Positions 17,509 to 25,209 are shown, counted from the first letter of the stretch. The stretch is 50,561 nucleotides of DNA from CAZJCK01 sp964544635 (GCA_964544635.1 CAZJCK010000018.1:1-50561); one strand, 5' to 3'. A program made the numbers and translations. Notes: a model not told the origin generated them from the letters alone.

Positions 17509-18759
17509 TTACTGGTTTGGAGCCGGCAGCAGTATCTCAAACACTGTTTCCCCCGGTCTGGATCGTTTGAGTGACAGTCGACCGCCGTGATATTCCTCGA
17601 TAATGCGCCGCGACAACGTCAGCCCAAGGCCCCAGCCGCGCTTTTTGGTCGTAAAACCGGCCCGAAAGATCTTGCGTGCCGCCGCCGAGTTGATTCCCTT
17701 GCCGTTGTCCACCAGGTCGATGCAGACCTCCTGCTTCGGTCTATTGTGCCGGGCCTCGATGGTTATACGTCCGGAACGCGAATCGACCGACTGCAGTGCG
17801 TTCTTAATCATGTTTTCAAGCGCCCACCCGAACAGCTCGACATTGAGCCGTACCTCCGGCAACGCGGCTCGCTCGTACTCGATACGAATGCCCTTCCCCT
17901 CGAACGGCAGGCGGCGGCGGAAGTATTCGACGGTCTCGCAGATAACATTATTGGGGTCGGTCGGCGACAGCTCAGGCACCGAGCCGATCAGTCCGAAACG
18001 GTTGGCGACACGCTGAAGTCGGTTGACATCGACCGTCATGTTCGACGTCGTCTCGCCGAGCAGCGAGGCGTGCTCTTTGGGTAGTTCTGGCAATCGCTCG
18101 GCGCGCTCGGCATCGAGCACCTCCAGCCAGCCGAGCAGCGACGAGATCGGCGTTCCCAGCTGGTGAGCGGTCTCCTTGGCCATGCCTACCCAGATATGTC
18201 GCTCTTCACTCTTGCGGATATTCTGAAAACCGATGACGCCGACAATCAGGAAGGCCAGCACAATGCCGATTTCGATGAACGGCATCCGCTTGAGCTGATT
18301 TATGATGTCGGAGTCGCCATAGCAAAGGTAGTTGACATAGGTCTCGCCAAAGTACAGCGGAAACTCGCCGTTGTTCTTCACCATCTTGTCCGCTACCTCG
18401 CGGAGATACGCGCGGGCGGCGGCGGATGTATCGCCCGGTTCGATCCCCTCGATATTTCTCCAGTGGATCGGGTTTCGCATGTCGTCGAGTACGATAATCG
18501 GGAAGTTGGCCTTGACGATAATCTCGTCGAAAATAAACTGGAGCTCGCGCGACGGTGTCGGTGAGTTGGCGGCCAGTTGCCAGAGCTTGACATATTTCTG
18601 TACCTGGCTGCGGGTGTCTTCCTGGAGGACGTCGATGACCCCGAACGTGTACCAGATAAAGACCGCCGAAATAACGACGATGCCGAGCAACAGGAAGATC
18701 TTAAAGAGCGTTGCCCGGGTGATGTGCAGCGACGCCAGTCGCCGGGTAGTTTTGTCCAC
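17509..18759 (-). CDS. porY: PorY-like membrane sensor histidine kinase
   Basis: 416 residues. Transmembrane segment at about 19-40, an extracytoplasmic sensor of about 115 residues (with NFPIIVLDDMRNPIHWRNIEG), a second membrane segment at about 160-178, then the kinase core. The H-box is VGMAKETAHQLGTPISSLLGW with H199, the variant seen in the PorY group of Bacteroidota. ATP-binding boxes are NMIKNALQS, DNGKGIN and GWGLGLTLSRRIIEEYHGG. No receiver domain. It lies 8 bp after serS and 8 bp before the PorX-like gene, so the two form a co-transcribed sensor/regulator pair. The symbol rests on the partner and H-box; the sensed signal is unknown. Confidence 0.8.
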   Translation of the reverse strand: MDKTTRRLASLHITRATLFKIFLLLGIVVISAVFIWYTFGVIDVLQEDTRSQVQKYVKLWQLAANSPTPSRELQFIFDEIIVKANFPIIVLDDMRNPIHWRNIEGIEPGDTSAAARAYLREVADKMVKNNGEFPLYFGETYVNYLCYGDSDIINQLKRMPFIEIGIVLAFLIVGVIGFQNIRKSEERHIWVGMAKETAHQLGTPISSLLGWLEVLDAERAERLPELPKEHASLLGETTSNMTVDVNRLQRVANRFGLIGSVPELSPTDPNNVICETVEYFRRRLPFEGKGIRIEYERAALPEVRLNVELFGWALENMIKNALQSVDSRSGRITIEARHNRPKQEVCIDLVDNGKGINSAAARKIFRAGFTTKKRGWGLGLTLSRRIIEEYHGGRLSLKRSRPGETVFEILLPAPNQ

Positions 18760-18767
18760 GTAAGATC

Positions 18768-20033
18768 TTACCCTATTTTGTCAAGTCCGCCCATATATGG
18801 GCGCAGTACTTCCGGAACGGTCACCGTGCCGTCGGCATTCTGGTAGTTCTCCAGGATCGCCGGGACCAGCCGTGCCAGCGCCACGCCCGAACCGTTGAGG
18901 GTATGCGGAAACTCAGGCTTGCCATTTTCGTTTTTGAAGCGACAGTTCATCCGTCGCGCCTGGAAATCCTCGAAGTTCGAGACCGACGATATCTCGAGGT
19001 ACTTCTCCACCCCGGCCGCCCAGAGTTCAAGATCGTAACACTTGGCGGCGGCGAAGGAGAGATCGCCGGTCGCCAGTTCCGAAATACGGTAATGCAGCTT
19101 CAGTCCCTGCAGGACTTTCTCCGCCTGGCTGACCAGCGATTCAAGCTCCTCATAGGACGACTCGGGTCGCACAATCTTGACCAGCTCCACCTTGTCGAAC
19201 TGGTGAACGCGGATCATGCCGCGGGTATCCTTGCCGGCGGCGCCGGCTTCGCGACGGAAACAGGGCGTGTAGCCGACCATGTAGACGGGGAGATCCTCGA
19301 AGCTCATCAGCTCCTGTCGGTAGATGTTGGTCAGTGGTACTTCGGCTGTCGGGATGAGCCACATTTCGTCTTCGGTGGTGACATACATATCGTCGGCGAG
19401 TTTGGGGAGCTGCCCGGTACCGAACATCGTGTCGCTGTTAACGATATAGGGCGGCGCGATTTCGGTGAATCCGTCGTCGACATGCAGGTTGAGCATGTAG
19501 TTGATCAGGGCACGCTGCAGTCGGGCGCCGGCGCCCTTCAGCAGGTAGAAGCCGGAGCCGGAAATCTTGGCGGCGGCCGGCAGATCGAGGATGCCGAGTT
19601 GCTCGCCTATCTCCCAGTGCGGCTTGACCTGGAAGTCGAACGACGGTTTATCGCCCCAGTCGCGCACGACCACATTGGCTGATTCATCACTTCCGACCGG
19701 AGCGGAGTCATGGGGGACATTGGGCAGCCACGACATGACGTGCTCAAGCTCGCTCTCGACATCGCGCAGGTCACTGTCGAGAACCGAGATCTTCTCCCCC
19801 ACCTCGCGCATGGCAGCAACGGCCTCGGAGGCATCCTCCCCGGCCTTCTTCTTCTTCCCGATCTCAGCGGAAGCGGCATTGCGCTCGGCCTTCAACTCTT
19901 CCACCTGCTGGATGATGGAGCGGCGCTTTTCGTCGAGGGCCAGCAGGCCGTCGATATCGGATTGGTCGTTCTTCTTGGCTATTCCCTGCTTTATCAGATC
20001 AGGCTGTTCACGAATGCGCTTGATATCCAGCAT
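18768..20033 (-). CDS. serS: Serine--tRNA ligase
   Basis: 421 residues, normal size. The N-terminal long antiparallel coiled coil (about 30-100, rich in Lys/Glu/Ala) binds the long arm of tRNA-Ser. Class II motifs: motif 2 TPCFRREAGAAGKDTRGMIR and motif 3 NGSGVALARLVPAILENYQ; the seryl signature IPTAEVPLTN is present. GAGGA lies eight bases before the ATG. It is the first gene of the long minus-strand run and has a near-consensus promoter about 60 bp upstream. Confidence 0.98.
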   Translation of the reverse strand: MLDIKRIREQPDLIKQGIAKKNDQSDIDGLLALDEKRRSIIQQVEELKAERNAASAEIGKKKKAGEDASEAVAAMREVGEKISVLDSDLRDVESELEHVMSWLPNVPHDSAPVGSDESANVVVRDWGDKPSFDFQVKPHWEIGEQLGILDLPAAAKISGSGFYLLKGAGARLQRALINYMLNLHVDDGFTEIAPPYIVNSDTMFGTGQLPKLADDMYVTTEDEMWLIPTAEVPLTNIYRQELMSFEDLPVYMVGYTPCFRREAGAAGKDTRGMIRVHQFDKVELVKIVRPESSYEELESLVSQAEKVLQGLKLHYRISELATGDLSFAAAKCYDLELWAAGVEKYLEISSVSNFEDFQARRMNCRFKNENGKPEFPHTLNGSGVALARLVPAILENYQNADGTVTVPEVLRPYMGGLDKIG

Positions 20034-20091
20034 GCGGTGTATCCTCTATCTTATACGACTACAGGTGTTTAACGGCTCTTGATTAGCTGGC

Positions 20092-20120
20092 AGTATAAAT
20101 GGTTGAAGGAGTAGAGTCAA
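20092..20120 (-). promoter_or_regulatory. Near-consensus sigma-70 promoter of the serS-led operon
   Basis: On the minus strand TTGACT (20115-20120), 17-bp spacer, TATACT (20092-20097). Start of transcription about 20085, leader about 52 bases. Same architecture as the valS promoter. It may drive the whole run from serS to the hybrid kinase, since no gap above about 20 bp occurs between them. Confidence 0.8.
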
Positions 20121-20212
20121 TTGCAGCCGTGCGGCCGGGATGCCGGGCCTGTCCGGATCGGGCATGCCGTTGGGGCGATGTTAGATAGCCGGAAAAAAGC
20201 ACTATTAAGGAC

Positions 20213-20240
20213 TTGCCTTTTCAAGCGAATTGCGTATGTT
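20213..20240 (+). promoter_or_regulatory. Candidate sigma-70 promoter of rpmB
   Basis: TTGCCT (20213-20218), 16-bp spacer, TATGTT (20235-20240); each box matches four of six consensus bases. Predicted start near 20247, 28 bases before the ATG. Between this and the serS promoter lies an imperfect GC-rich inverted repeat (about 20135-20170) of unknown role. Confidence 0.5.
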
Positions 20241-20274
20241 GGCGGTCTGTATTCAAAAACAGGTGGATAAGACT

Positions 20275-20502
20275 ATGGCAAAAGTTTGTGACATATGCGG
20301 CAAGCGCCCCCAGGTCGGGAACAGCGTATCGCACGCCCATAACCTGACCAAGCGCCGCTGGCTGCCCAATTTGCAGTCGGTGCGGGCGGTGGTGAATGGC
20401 CGCCCGAAAAAGGTGACTGTCTGCACCTCCTGCCTGAAAGCGGGTAAGGTGATAAAGAACGTCCGCAACCGCAAAGCGTCCCCGACCGCTCAGATCAAGT
20501 AG
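20275..20502 (+). CDS. rpmB: 50S ribosomal protein L28
   Basis: 75 residues from the ATG at 20275 (MAKVCDICGKRPQVGN), with AGGTGGA upstream; an in-frame ATG 45 bases earlier lacks a ribosome site and does not fit the family. It is a zinc-binding (C+) form with two Cys-x-x-Cys pairs, CDIC near the start and CTSC about 50 residues later, bracketing SHAHNLTKRRWLPNLQ. Such forms contrast with Zn-free paralogues used in zinc starvation. Monocistronic: own promoter and a strong terminator. Confidence 0.97.
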   Translation: MAKVCDICGKRPQVGNSVSHAHNLTKRRWLPNLQSVRAVVNGRPKKVTVCTSCLKAGKVIKNVRNRKASPTAQIK

Positions 20503-20528
20503 TCGCGGCGACAGACTCAAAAAGCTGC

Positions 20529-20562
20529 AAGCGCTGCCTGCCTCAAGCAGGCGGCGCTTTTT
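20529..20562 (+). terminator. Rho-independent terminator of rpmB
   Basis: AAGCGCTGCCTGC (20529-20541), loop CTCAA, GCAGGCGGCGCTT (20547-20559) and a TTTTT end. Thirteen pairs with one G-U. It lies between converging genes and on the minus strand is followed, after five bases, by another T-run, so it may serve both. Confidence 0.9.
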
Positions 20563-20583
20563 ACATGGTATTATCTTCGACTG

Positions 20584-22539
20584 CTATTGACAGGACGACA
20601 GCGTTGCGCCTGACGGTCCGAACAGAATATCGACCAGCGTACTCAGGTCGATCGGATCAAGCGGCGTGCCGTCACCGTTCACGTCACCTTCCAACGTGCA
20701 GTACGGTGCAGCGCCGCCGCTGAAGAGGAAGTCGACCATCGTACTCAAATCGATCGGGTCGCCGTCAACGCCATCTCCATTAATATCTCCAGCCGTCCCG
20801 ACACAGCAACAGGCATCTCCCACCCCATCGCCATTGGTGTCGGCCTGTGCCGGATTGGATACTGTCGGGCAATTGTCACAAACGTCGGCATGACCATCGG
20901 CATCGCTGTCGAGCTGGTCAGGGTTGTAAACGAACGGGCAGTTGTCATTGCCGGCACACAAACCGTCTTCGTCCGGATCGTTGATCGGGTCACCGGGGCA
21001 GGGATCGCAGCCATTGCCGATACCGTCACCATCAGAATCATGCTGCTCGGTGTTGAACAGCTCGGGGCAGTTGTCATCGGAGGCACAGATACCATCACCA
21101 TCGGCATCGTTGTCCGGATCGAGCGGGCAGTTATCGCAGGCATCGGCCTTACCGTCACCATCGGTATCGGTCTGGTCGGGATTGTATGCGAACGGACAAT
21201 TATCCTCTTCGGCGCACAAGCCGTCGCCATCAAAATCGTTGTTCGGATCAGTGGGACAGACATCGCACACATCACCAATACCGTCGTTGTCTCCATCGAC
21301 CTGATCGGCATTGGGCGTCGACAGGCAATTGTCGCACTCATCAGGCAGGCCGTCGCCATCACTGTCGGGACGGTTGTCGACATAGGCCGGATTGGGGCGC
21401 AGTTCCAGAATCGAGAAGCGACCGTCAATATTCGAGGCGTAGATAATTGAATCACCGGCGTGCGGATAAATGCCCCAGCAACCGTCGAAACTGGCGTTTT
21501 CGCCTTCCGGATAGGTATCGAAGGCGGCCAGCACATCGGGACAGTTCGGCGCCGAGAGATCGAGTACGCGAACCCCCGACTCGTAGTGCGACAGGTACAG
21601 CTTGTCCCCTTCGATATGGGCATTGTGCGCCAATCCGCTGGGGCCGAGATACTCGGCGACCAACTGAATGTTGTCGAAATCCTCAATGTTCCAGATCTTG
21701 ACTGTCTTGGTACTTGTCTCCTCGGTGGTCACGGCAAAGCGACCATCGGGGGTCGGCCAGACATTGTGGACGTAGCCGGCGTTGGGAACGAAGACCCGGG
21801 TAATGCATTCGGGATTAAGTTTGTCGGCAAGATCCCAGATAGAGAAATATGGCGCCGTGCCTTCCGCGAGAAAGACCGTATCATTGTGGGCGTACAAATC
21901 GTGAATGCCGTGCGCCGGGCCAAAGGAGCCAAGTGTCAGGGGACTGGCCGGGTCGGCAAGACTGACAATTGTAACGGCGTTGTCGGCGCTGGCAAGGCGC
22001 TCAGCGTAAAGGTAACCGGTAACTGTATCAATACTGATATTGTGACTGGACGAACTGCCACTACCGACAAAGAACGACGCGCTGTCAACCAGCGTGATGG
22101 AATCAGGCAGGTATTGCAGGTCGTACACGCGCAGGCCCGAACCGCACTCGCTCACGGCATAGAGGTAGTGCTGGTAAGTCTTGAAGTCCTGCCAGGTACA
22201 GACCGTGCCGGGGACATGTTGCAGCAGCGCCAGATTGGTGACGTCAACCACGCTGATACCAAGCTGGCTGCCCATAAAGGCGAACTTCTGGCCCTGCGGG
22301 TTGGTCCAGCCCCAGCAATCGCTTCCCTGCGCACTACCGAACGTGAATTGTTTAAGGGTGTCGAGAATATAGGGAAGTTCGTCCGCGTCAGCCTGCGCCC
22401 GAACGGCGGCGGGCGGCCGGTCGTCGGGGATATCGGCTTCAGGGGTGTAACCGTCTCGTACCGCCTGCGCCGGCAGCACCAACAGCAGGGCTATGCAGAA
22501 AAGGGCGCAGACATGCAGGCCGACCCGTCGGTAAGTCAT
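20584..22539 (-). CDS. Secreted choice-of-anchor-B-type protein with thrombospondin type 3 repeats and a dockerin-like end
   Basis: 651 residues from the ATG at 22539 (AGGAG ten bases ahead). A Sec signal peptide (MTYRRVGLHVCALFCIALLL and on to PAQA) precedes a beta-propeller-like region (about 50-380) with repeats such as GISVVDVTNLALLQHV, GLRVYDLQYL and GVRVLDLSAPNCP. Then come about nine Asp-rich thrombospondin type 3 repeats (pattern DxDGDGxxDxCDNCP, about 390-575), which bind calcium and are Cys-rich. The last 65 residues hold two copies of a dockerin-like loop, GDINGDGVDGDPIDLST and GDVNGDGTPLDPIDLST, each followed by a short Val-Asp-x-Leu-Phe helix. It is an exported surface or extracellular protein; ligand unknown. 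It has its own strong promoter. Confidence 0.85.
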   Translation of the reverse strand: MTYRRVGLHVCALFCIALLLVLPAQAVRDGYTPEADIPDDRPPAAVRAQADADELPYILDTLKQFTFGSAQGSDCWGWTNPQGQKFAFMGSQLGISVVDVTNLALLQHVPGTVCTWQDFKTYQHYLYAVSECGSGLRVYDLQYLPDSITLVDSASFFVGSGSSSSHNISIDTVTGYLYAERLASADNAVTIVSLADPASPLTLGSFGPAHGIHDLYAHNDTVFLAEGTAPYFSIWDLADKLNPECITRVFVPNAGYVHNVWPTPDGRFAVTTEETSTKTVKIWNIEDFDNIQLVAEYLGPSGLAHNAHIEGDKLYLSHYESGVRVLDLSAPNCPDVLAAFDTYPEGENASFDGCWGIYPHAGDSIIYASNIDGRFSILELRPNPAYVDNRPDSDGDGLPDECDNCLSTPNADQVDGDNDGIGDVCDVCPTDPNNDFDGDGLCAEEDNCPFAYNPDQTDTDGDGKADACDNCPLDPDNDADGDGICASDDNCPELFNTEQHDSDGDGIGNGCDPCPGDPINDPDEDGLCAGNDNCPFVYNPDQLDSDADGHADVCDNCPTVSNPAQADTNGDGVGDACCCVGTAGDINGDGVDGDPIDLSTMVDFLFSGGAAPYCTLEGDVNGDGTPLDPIDLSTLVDILFGPSGATLSSCQ

Positions 22540-22618
22540 TGGTTTCTTTCTCCTGTTGAACAGATCAGCACGCGGTGAGGGGACGCTGAGCCGATTCTTG
22601 TGGTGAAACTCCGTAATC

Positions 22619-22647
22619 AGTATACGAATGTGGACCAATTCTGTCAA
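22619..22647 (-). promoter_or_regulatory. Near-consensus sigma-70 promoter of the thrombospondin-repeat protein gene
   Basis: Minus-strand TTGACA (22642-22647), 17-bp spacer, TATACT (22619-22624). Start of transcription near 22612, leader about 73 bases. Confidence 0.82.
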
Positions 22648-22670
22648 TCTGCCGCCTGCCCGCTCGGGAC

Positions 22671-22731
22671 AAAAAAAACCGCCGGGGGGAGCACTTCCCC
22701 GGCGGACGGTACAGACGCCATCCCATGGCGT
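22671..22731 (-). terminator. Double hairpin and rho-independent terminator of the flagellin gene
   Basis: On the minus strand, just after the flagellin stop, a perfect 7-bp hairpin ACGCCAT-GGG-ATGGCGT (22715-22731) is followed by CCGCCGGGG (22697-22705), a nine-base loop, CCCCGGCGG (22679-22687) and a run of eight T. The second element is a strong terminator; the first may protect the mRNA end. Confidence 0.9.
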
Positions 22732-22747
22732 ACTTGGGGGGGGATCT

Positions 22748-23524
22748 TTACCTGGCGCGCGCTGAGAACAGCGACAGCACCGTTTCCGACTGCAAAAACG
22801 AGTGCGACAGCAGCGACATGCCGACGCGGGTCCGGATCGACTCGGCCATGAAGTTGGAGTACTCCTTGACGAAGTCGAGATCGCGCAGTTGCGACTCAGA
22901 GGCAATCAGATTCTGCTTTGTCACCTCCAGTGAGGCGCGGGTCGATTCCAGGTCGTTCTTGACGGTGGATCCGAGATTGATCTGCACCGAGTCGATCTCG
23001 GCAATCTTCTCGTCGACAGCGGCAATGGCGTCGGCGGCGGCGGCCGGCGAGGAGAGGTCGACCTGCGCCAGATCGGCGATGTCGGCCAGGCTGCCGGTGG
23101 AGCCATCGAACAGGTTCATGTTGTTGAACTGCCCCTGCTCGATATTGCGATTGAACGATTCGGTCAGGTTGTCAGCCTCGGCCTGCAGGGCGGCGCGCTG
23201 GGTATCATTGATGAAGCCGCCGTCAGCAGCAGCCACCGCGGTGGTTCTCAGTTCGGTGAGCTGACGGCGCATCTCCATGACCGACGACGATGCCGTTTCA
23301 TACTTATTGATGAGATTGCCGGTGTTCTCAATCTCCTGGTTGAGCGAGGCGATACGCGAGCGCAACTGCTCGGAGATCACCAGGTCGGCCGGATCGTCGG
23401 ATGCCCGGTTAATACGGCTGCCCGAGGCGAGCCGTTCGATCGACCGCAGCATATTGCTGTAGCCGGTGTTAATCGAACGCACAAAGCTGTTCTGAGCATT
23501 GAATATGTTGTAGCCGCCGATCAT
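22748..23524 (-). CDS. Short flagellin
   Basis: 258 residues from the ATG at 23524, which has a strong AAAGGAGGGG ribosome site five bases away. The N-terminal D0/D1 region carries INTGYSNMLRSIERLASGSRINRASDDPADLVISEQLR-type heptads (about 15-55), and the C-terminal region has QLRDLDFVKEYSNFMAES and HSFLQSETVLSLF, both hallmarks of flagellin. There is almost no variable D2/D3 insert, so the filament would be thin and smooth. No other flagellar gene is in the window. The N-terminus departs from the usual MRINxN form. Transcription probably depends on sigma-54 (see promoter and dyad upstream). Confidence 0.92.
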   Translation of the reverse strand: MIGGYNIFNAQNSFVRSINTGYSNMLRSIERLASGSRINRASDDPADLVISEQLRSRIASLNQEIENTGNLINKYETASSSVMEMRRQLTELRTTAVAAADGGFINDTQRAALQAEADNLTESFNRNIEQGQFNNMNLFDGSTGSLADIADLAQVDLSSPAAAADAIAAVDEKIAEIDSVQINLGSTVKNDLESTRASLEVTKQNLIASESQLRDLDFVKEYSNFMAESIRTRVGMSLLSHSFLQSETVLSLFSARAR

Positions 23525-23577
23525 ACGTTCCCCTCCTTTCCGGAACAGGTCAGGCTCGGATTCACACCGGTCTCCCC

Positions 23578-23593
23578 TGCACCTGCCGTGCCC
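23578..23593 (-). promoter_or_regulatory. Sigma-54-type promoter of the flagellin gene
   Basis: On the minus strand GGGCACG-GCAG-GTGCA against the consensus TGGCACG-N4-TTGCA: only the first T and one T of the -12 box differ, and the invariant GG and GC are exactly ten bases apart. Predicted start about 23567, giving a 43-base leader that ends in the strong ribosome site. Confidence 0.72.
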
Positions 23594-23661
23594 CGAGGAA
23601 ACATTTTCCATCATTGCGGGACAAGGAGTTAGGTTGTATGAGCTGGGAGTACGTGCCGATA

Positions 23662-23681
23662 GTATGGGAAGTCTCCCATAC
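23662..23681. promoter_or_regulatory. Perfect 20-bp dyad, likely enhancer site for an NtrC-type activator
   Basis: GTATGGGA-AGTC-TCCCATAC is a perfect 8+8 bp dyad with a four-base centre. Its middle is about 105 bp upstream of the predicted sigma-54 start, the usual enhancer distance. Neither side has a T-run, so it is not a terminator. Confidence 0.55.
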
Positions 23682-23720
23682 CCTGTCGGCCCGGCGGTGC
23701 AATTTGAAACATTCGGGCAA

Positions 23721-23758
23721 TAAAAATGCCGCCGGAAGGGTAGTTTAACCGGCGGCAT
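23721..23758 (-). terminator. Rho-independent terminator of the dcw cluster after ftsZ
   Basis: Minus strand: ATGCCGCCGG, a 13-base loop and CCGGCGGCAT (perfect ten pairs), then TTTTA. It lies 119 bases past the ftsZ stop and upstream of the flagellin promoter, insulating the two. Confidence 0.88.
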
Positions 23759-23877
23759 CGTCAGGAGGAGCCAGGAGCGCTAAGTGTCAGAGTACGCAAA
23801 GATCAGTCGCCCGATCTTTACGGTGCTCCCGAGCTACAGTATGTGTCTTGTGTTTCTCTTTTCAGTTCTCCTCATTT

Positions 23878-25209
23878 CTATTGATCGGAGTCGCCGAGGC
23901 GACGTATGTATGCGGGAATGGTCGAGCGATCACTTTCGCTGAACAGCGGGATCCGGCTGCGACCATGACCATTTCCATTGCCGTTACCGTTTCCGGTGCC
24001 AACCGGCTCGAGATTTTCCTCGTGGTTGACCGACCGCGACTCTTCGCTTTGTACCATCGGTTCGGTTTCATACTGCGGCTGTGGTGTCGGTTGCACCGCC
24101 GGTCGAGGTCTGTCCAAATCCGACTGAGCCTGCGGCTGCGGTTTCTGCGGCTGCGGCGTTTCCGGGAAAAGCGATATCGGGGTGCCCGGGTCAGTCCTGG
24201 CAATGACGGCTGCTTCCTTGCGGGCACGACGTTCTTTGCTGCCGAGGCCGGTCGCGATGACAGTCACCCGCATCTGTCCCTCCATCTCGGGATCGATGAC
24301 GGCGCCGAAGATGATGTTGGCCTCTTCGCCGGCCGCTTCGTAGATCTGGCTGGTAGCGGTATTGACGTCGAACAGGGTCATGTCCTCACCGCCGGTAACA
24401 TTGATCAGGACACCGCCGGCGCCGGTAATCGAGACATCACCCAGCAGCGGCGAACTGATAGCATCGCGGGCGGAGTCGATCGCCTTATCGTCACCAATAC
24501 CCATACCGGTCCCCATGAGAGCGTCGCCCATTTCGAGCATCACGGTGCGGACATCGGCAAAGTCGCAGTTGATGAGTCCGGGCACCGTGATCAGATCGGA
24601 GATACCGCGGGTGGCCTGGTAGAGAACCTCGTCGGCGGTCTTGAAGGCATCGGTGAGGGTGGTCTTTCTGTCGACGATCTGCAGCAACCGTTCGTTGGGA
24701 ATGGTTATGAGGGTGTCGACTTCCTTACGCAGTGTCTCCAGGCCGGCTTCGGCACGGCGTGAACGCTGGGCGCCTTCGAAGCGAAAGGGAGTCGTGACAA
24801 TCGCAACCGTGAGCGCGCCGGCTGCCTTGGCCAGTTGCGCGATCGCGGGCGCGGCGCCGGTACCGGTGCCGCCGCCCATGCCGGCGGTGATGAAGACGAG
24901 ATCCGGGACGCCCATGGCGCTGATGACGTCGTTGCTGGTCTCTTCGACTGCACGCTTGCCAACCTCGGCGTTGGCTCCGGCGCCCAGACCATTGGTCAGT
25001 TCTTTACCGATCTGTACTTTCTTGGTCGCCAGGTTCTGGTCGAGCACCTGGGCATCGGTATTGATGGCGATGAACTCCACCCCCTTGAGTTCGGCCCGGA
25101 TCATCCGGTTGATTGCATTGCCGCCGGCGCCGCCCACACCGACGACCTTGATGTTCGCGTACTTGGTGAAGTCTTCTGCGAACGCGAAGTTGTGACGATT
25201 TTCAGTCAT
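23878..25209 (-). CDS. ftsZ: Cell division protein FtsZ
   Basis: 443 residues. Tubulin-like GTPase that forms the division ring. The GTP signature GGGTGTG is at 112-118, with VGVGGAGGNAINRM near the start, and the T7 synergy loop is in NCDFADVRTVM. After residue 320 a Gln/Pro-rich linker contains an Asn-Gly repeat (about five NG units) and then the C-terminal peptide STIPAYIRRLG, which docks FtsA. Last gene of the dcw cluster, 58 bp after ftsA, with GGAG six bases before the ATG. Confidence 0.98.
   Translation of the reverse strand: MTENRHNFAFAEDFTKYANIKVVGVGGAGGNAINRMIRAELKGVEFIAINTDAQVLDQNLATKKVQIGKELTNGLGAGANAEVGKRAVEETSNDVISAMGVPDLVFITAGMGGGTGTGAAPAIAQLAKAAGALTVAIVTTPFRFEGAQRSRRAEAGLETLRKEVDTLITIPNERLLQIVDRKTTLTDAFKTADEVLYQATRGISDLITVPGLINCDFADVRTVMLEMGDALMGTGMGIGDDKAIDSARDAISSPLLGDVSITGAGGVLINVTGGEDMTLFDVNTATSQIYEAAGEEANIIFGAVIDPEMEGQMRVTVIATGLGSKERRARKEAAVIARTDPGTPISLFPETPQPQKPQPQAQSDLDRPRPAVQPTPQPQYETEPMVQSEESRSVNHEENLEPVGTGNGNGNGNGHGRSRIPLFSESDRSTIPAYIRRLGDSDQ

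Larger units (their letters stand above)
23525..23877. other. Flagellin control region and ftsZ terminator
   Basis: No gene. It holds, from left, the flagellin ribosome site, a sigma-54-like promoter (23578-23593), a perfect 20-bp dyad (23662-23681), the ftsZ terminator (23721-23758), and, closest to ftsZ, a 7-bp inverted repeat AAAGATC/GATCTTT (23798-23804 with 23813-23819) without a T-run, in the 3' untranslated part of ftsZ mRNA. Confidence 0.7.

Noticed and set aside
20135..20170. GC-rich imperfect inverted repeat between serS and rpmB as a terminator or tRNA-like element
   Set aside because: Two internal mismatches, no T-run on either strand and no tRNA arms; left as unexplained structure.
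20584..20780. Cellulosome dockerin
   Set aside because: The calcium loops are dockerin-like, but no cohesin, scaffoldin or glycoside hydrolase is in the window and the DPIDLST segment is not typical of cellulosomal dockerins.
22540..22905. Upstream extension of the thrombospondin-repeat protein
   Set aside because: It would run through the flagellin terminator and past the promoter at 22619-22647; the signal peptide begins at the ATG at 22539.
23760..23840. Structured element with ACGCAAAG that resembles part of a c-di-GMP-I (GEMM) riboswitch
   Set aside because: Only one short motif matches, the two-stem core is missing, and no plus-strand gene lies downstream; on the minus strand it is the ftsZ 3' untranslated region.
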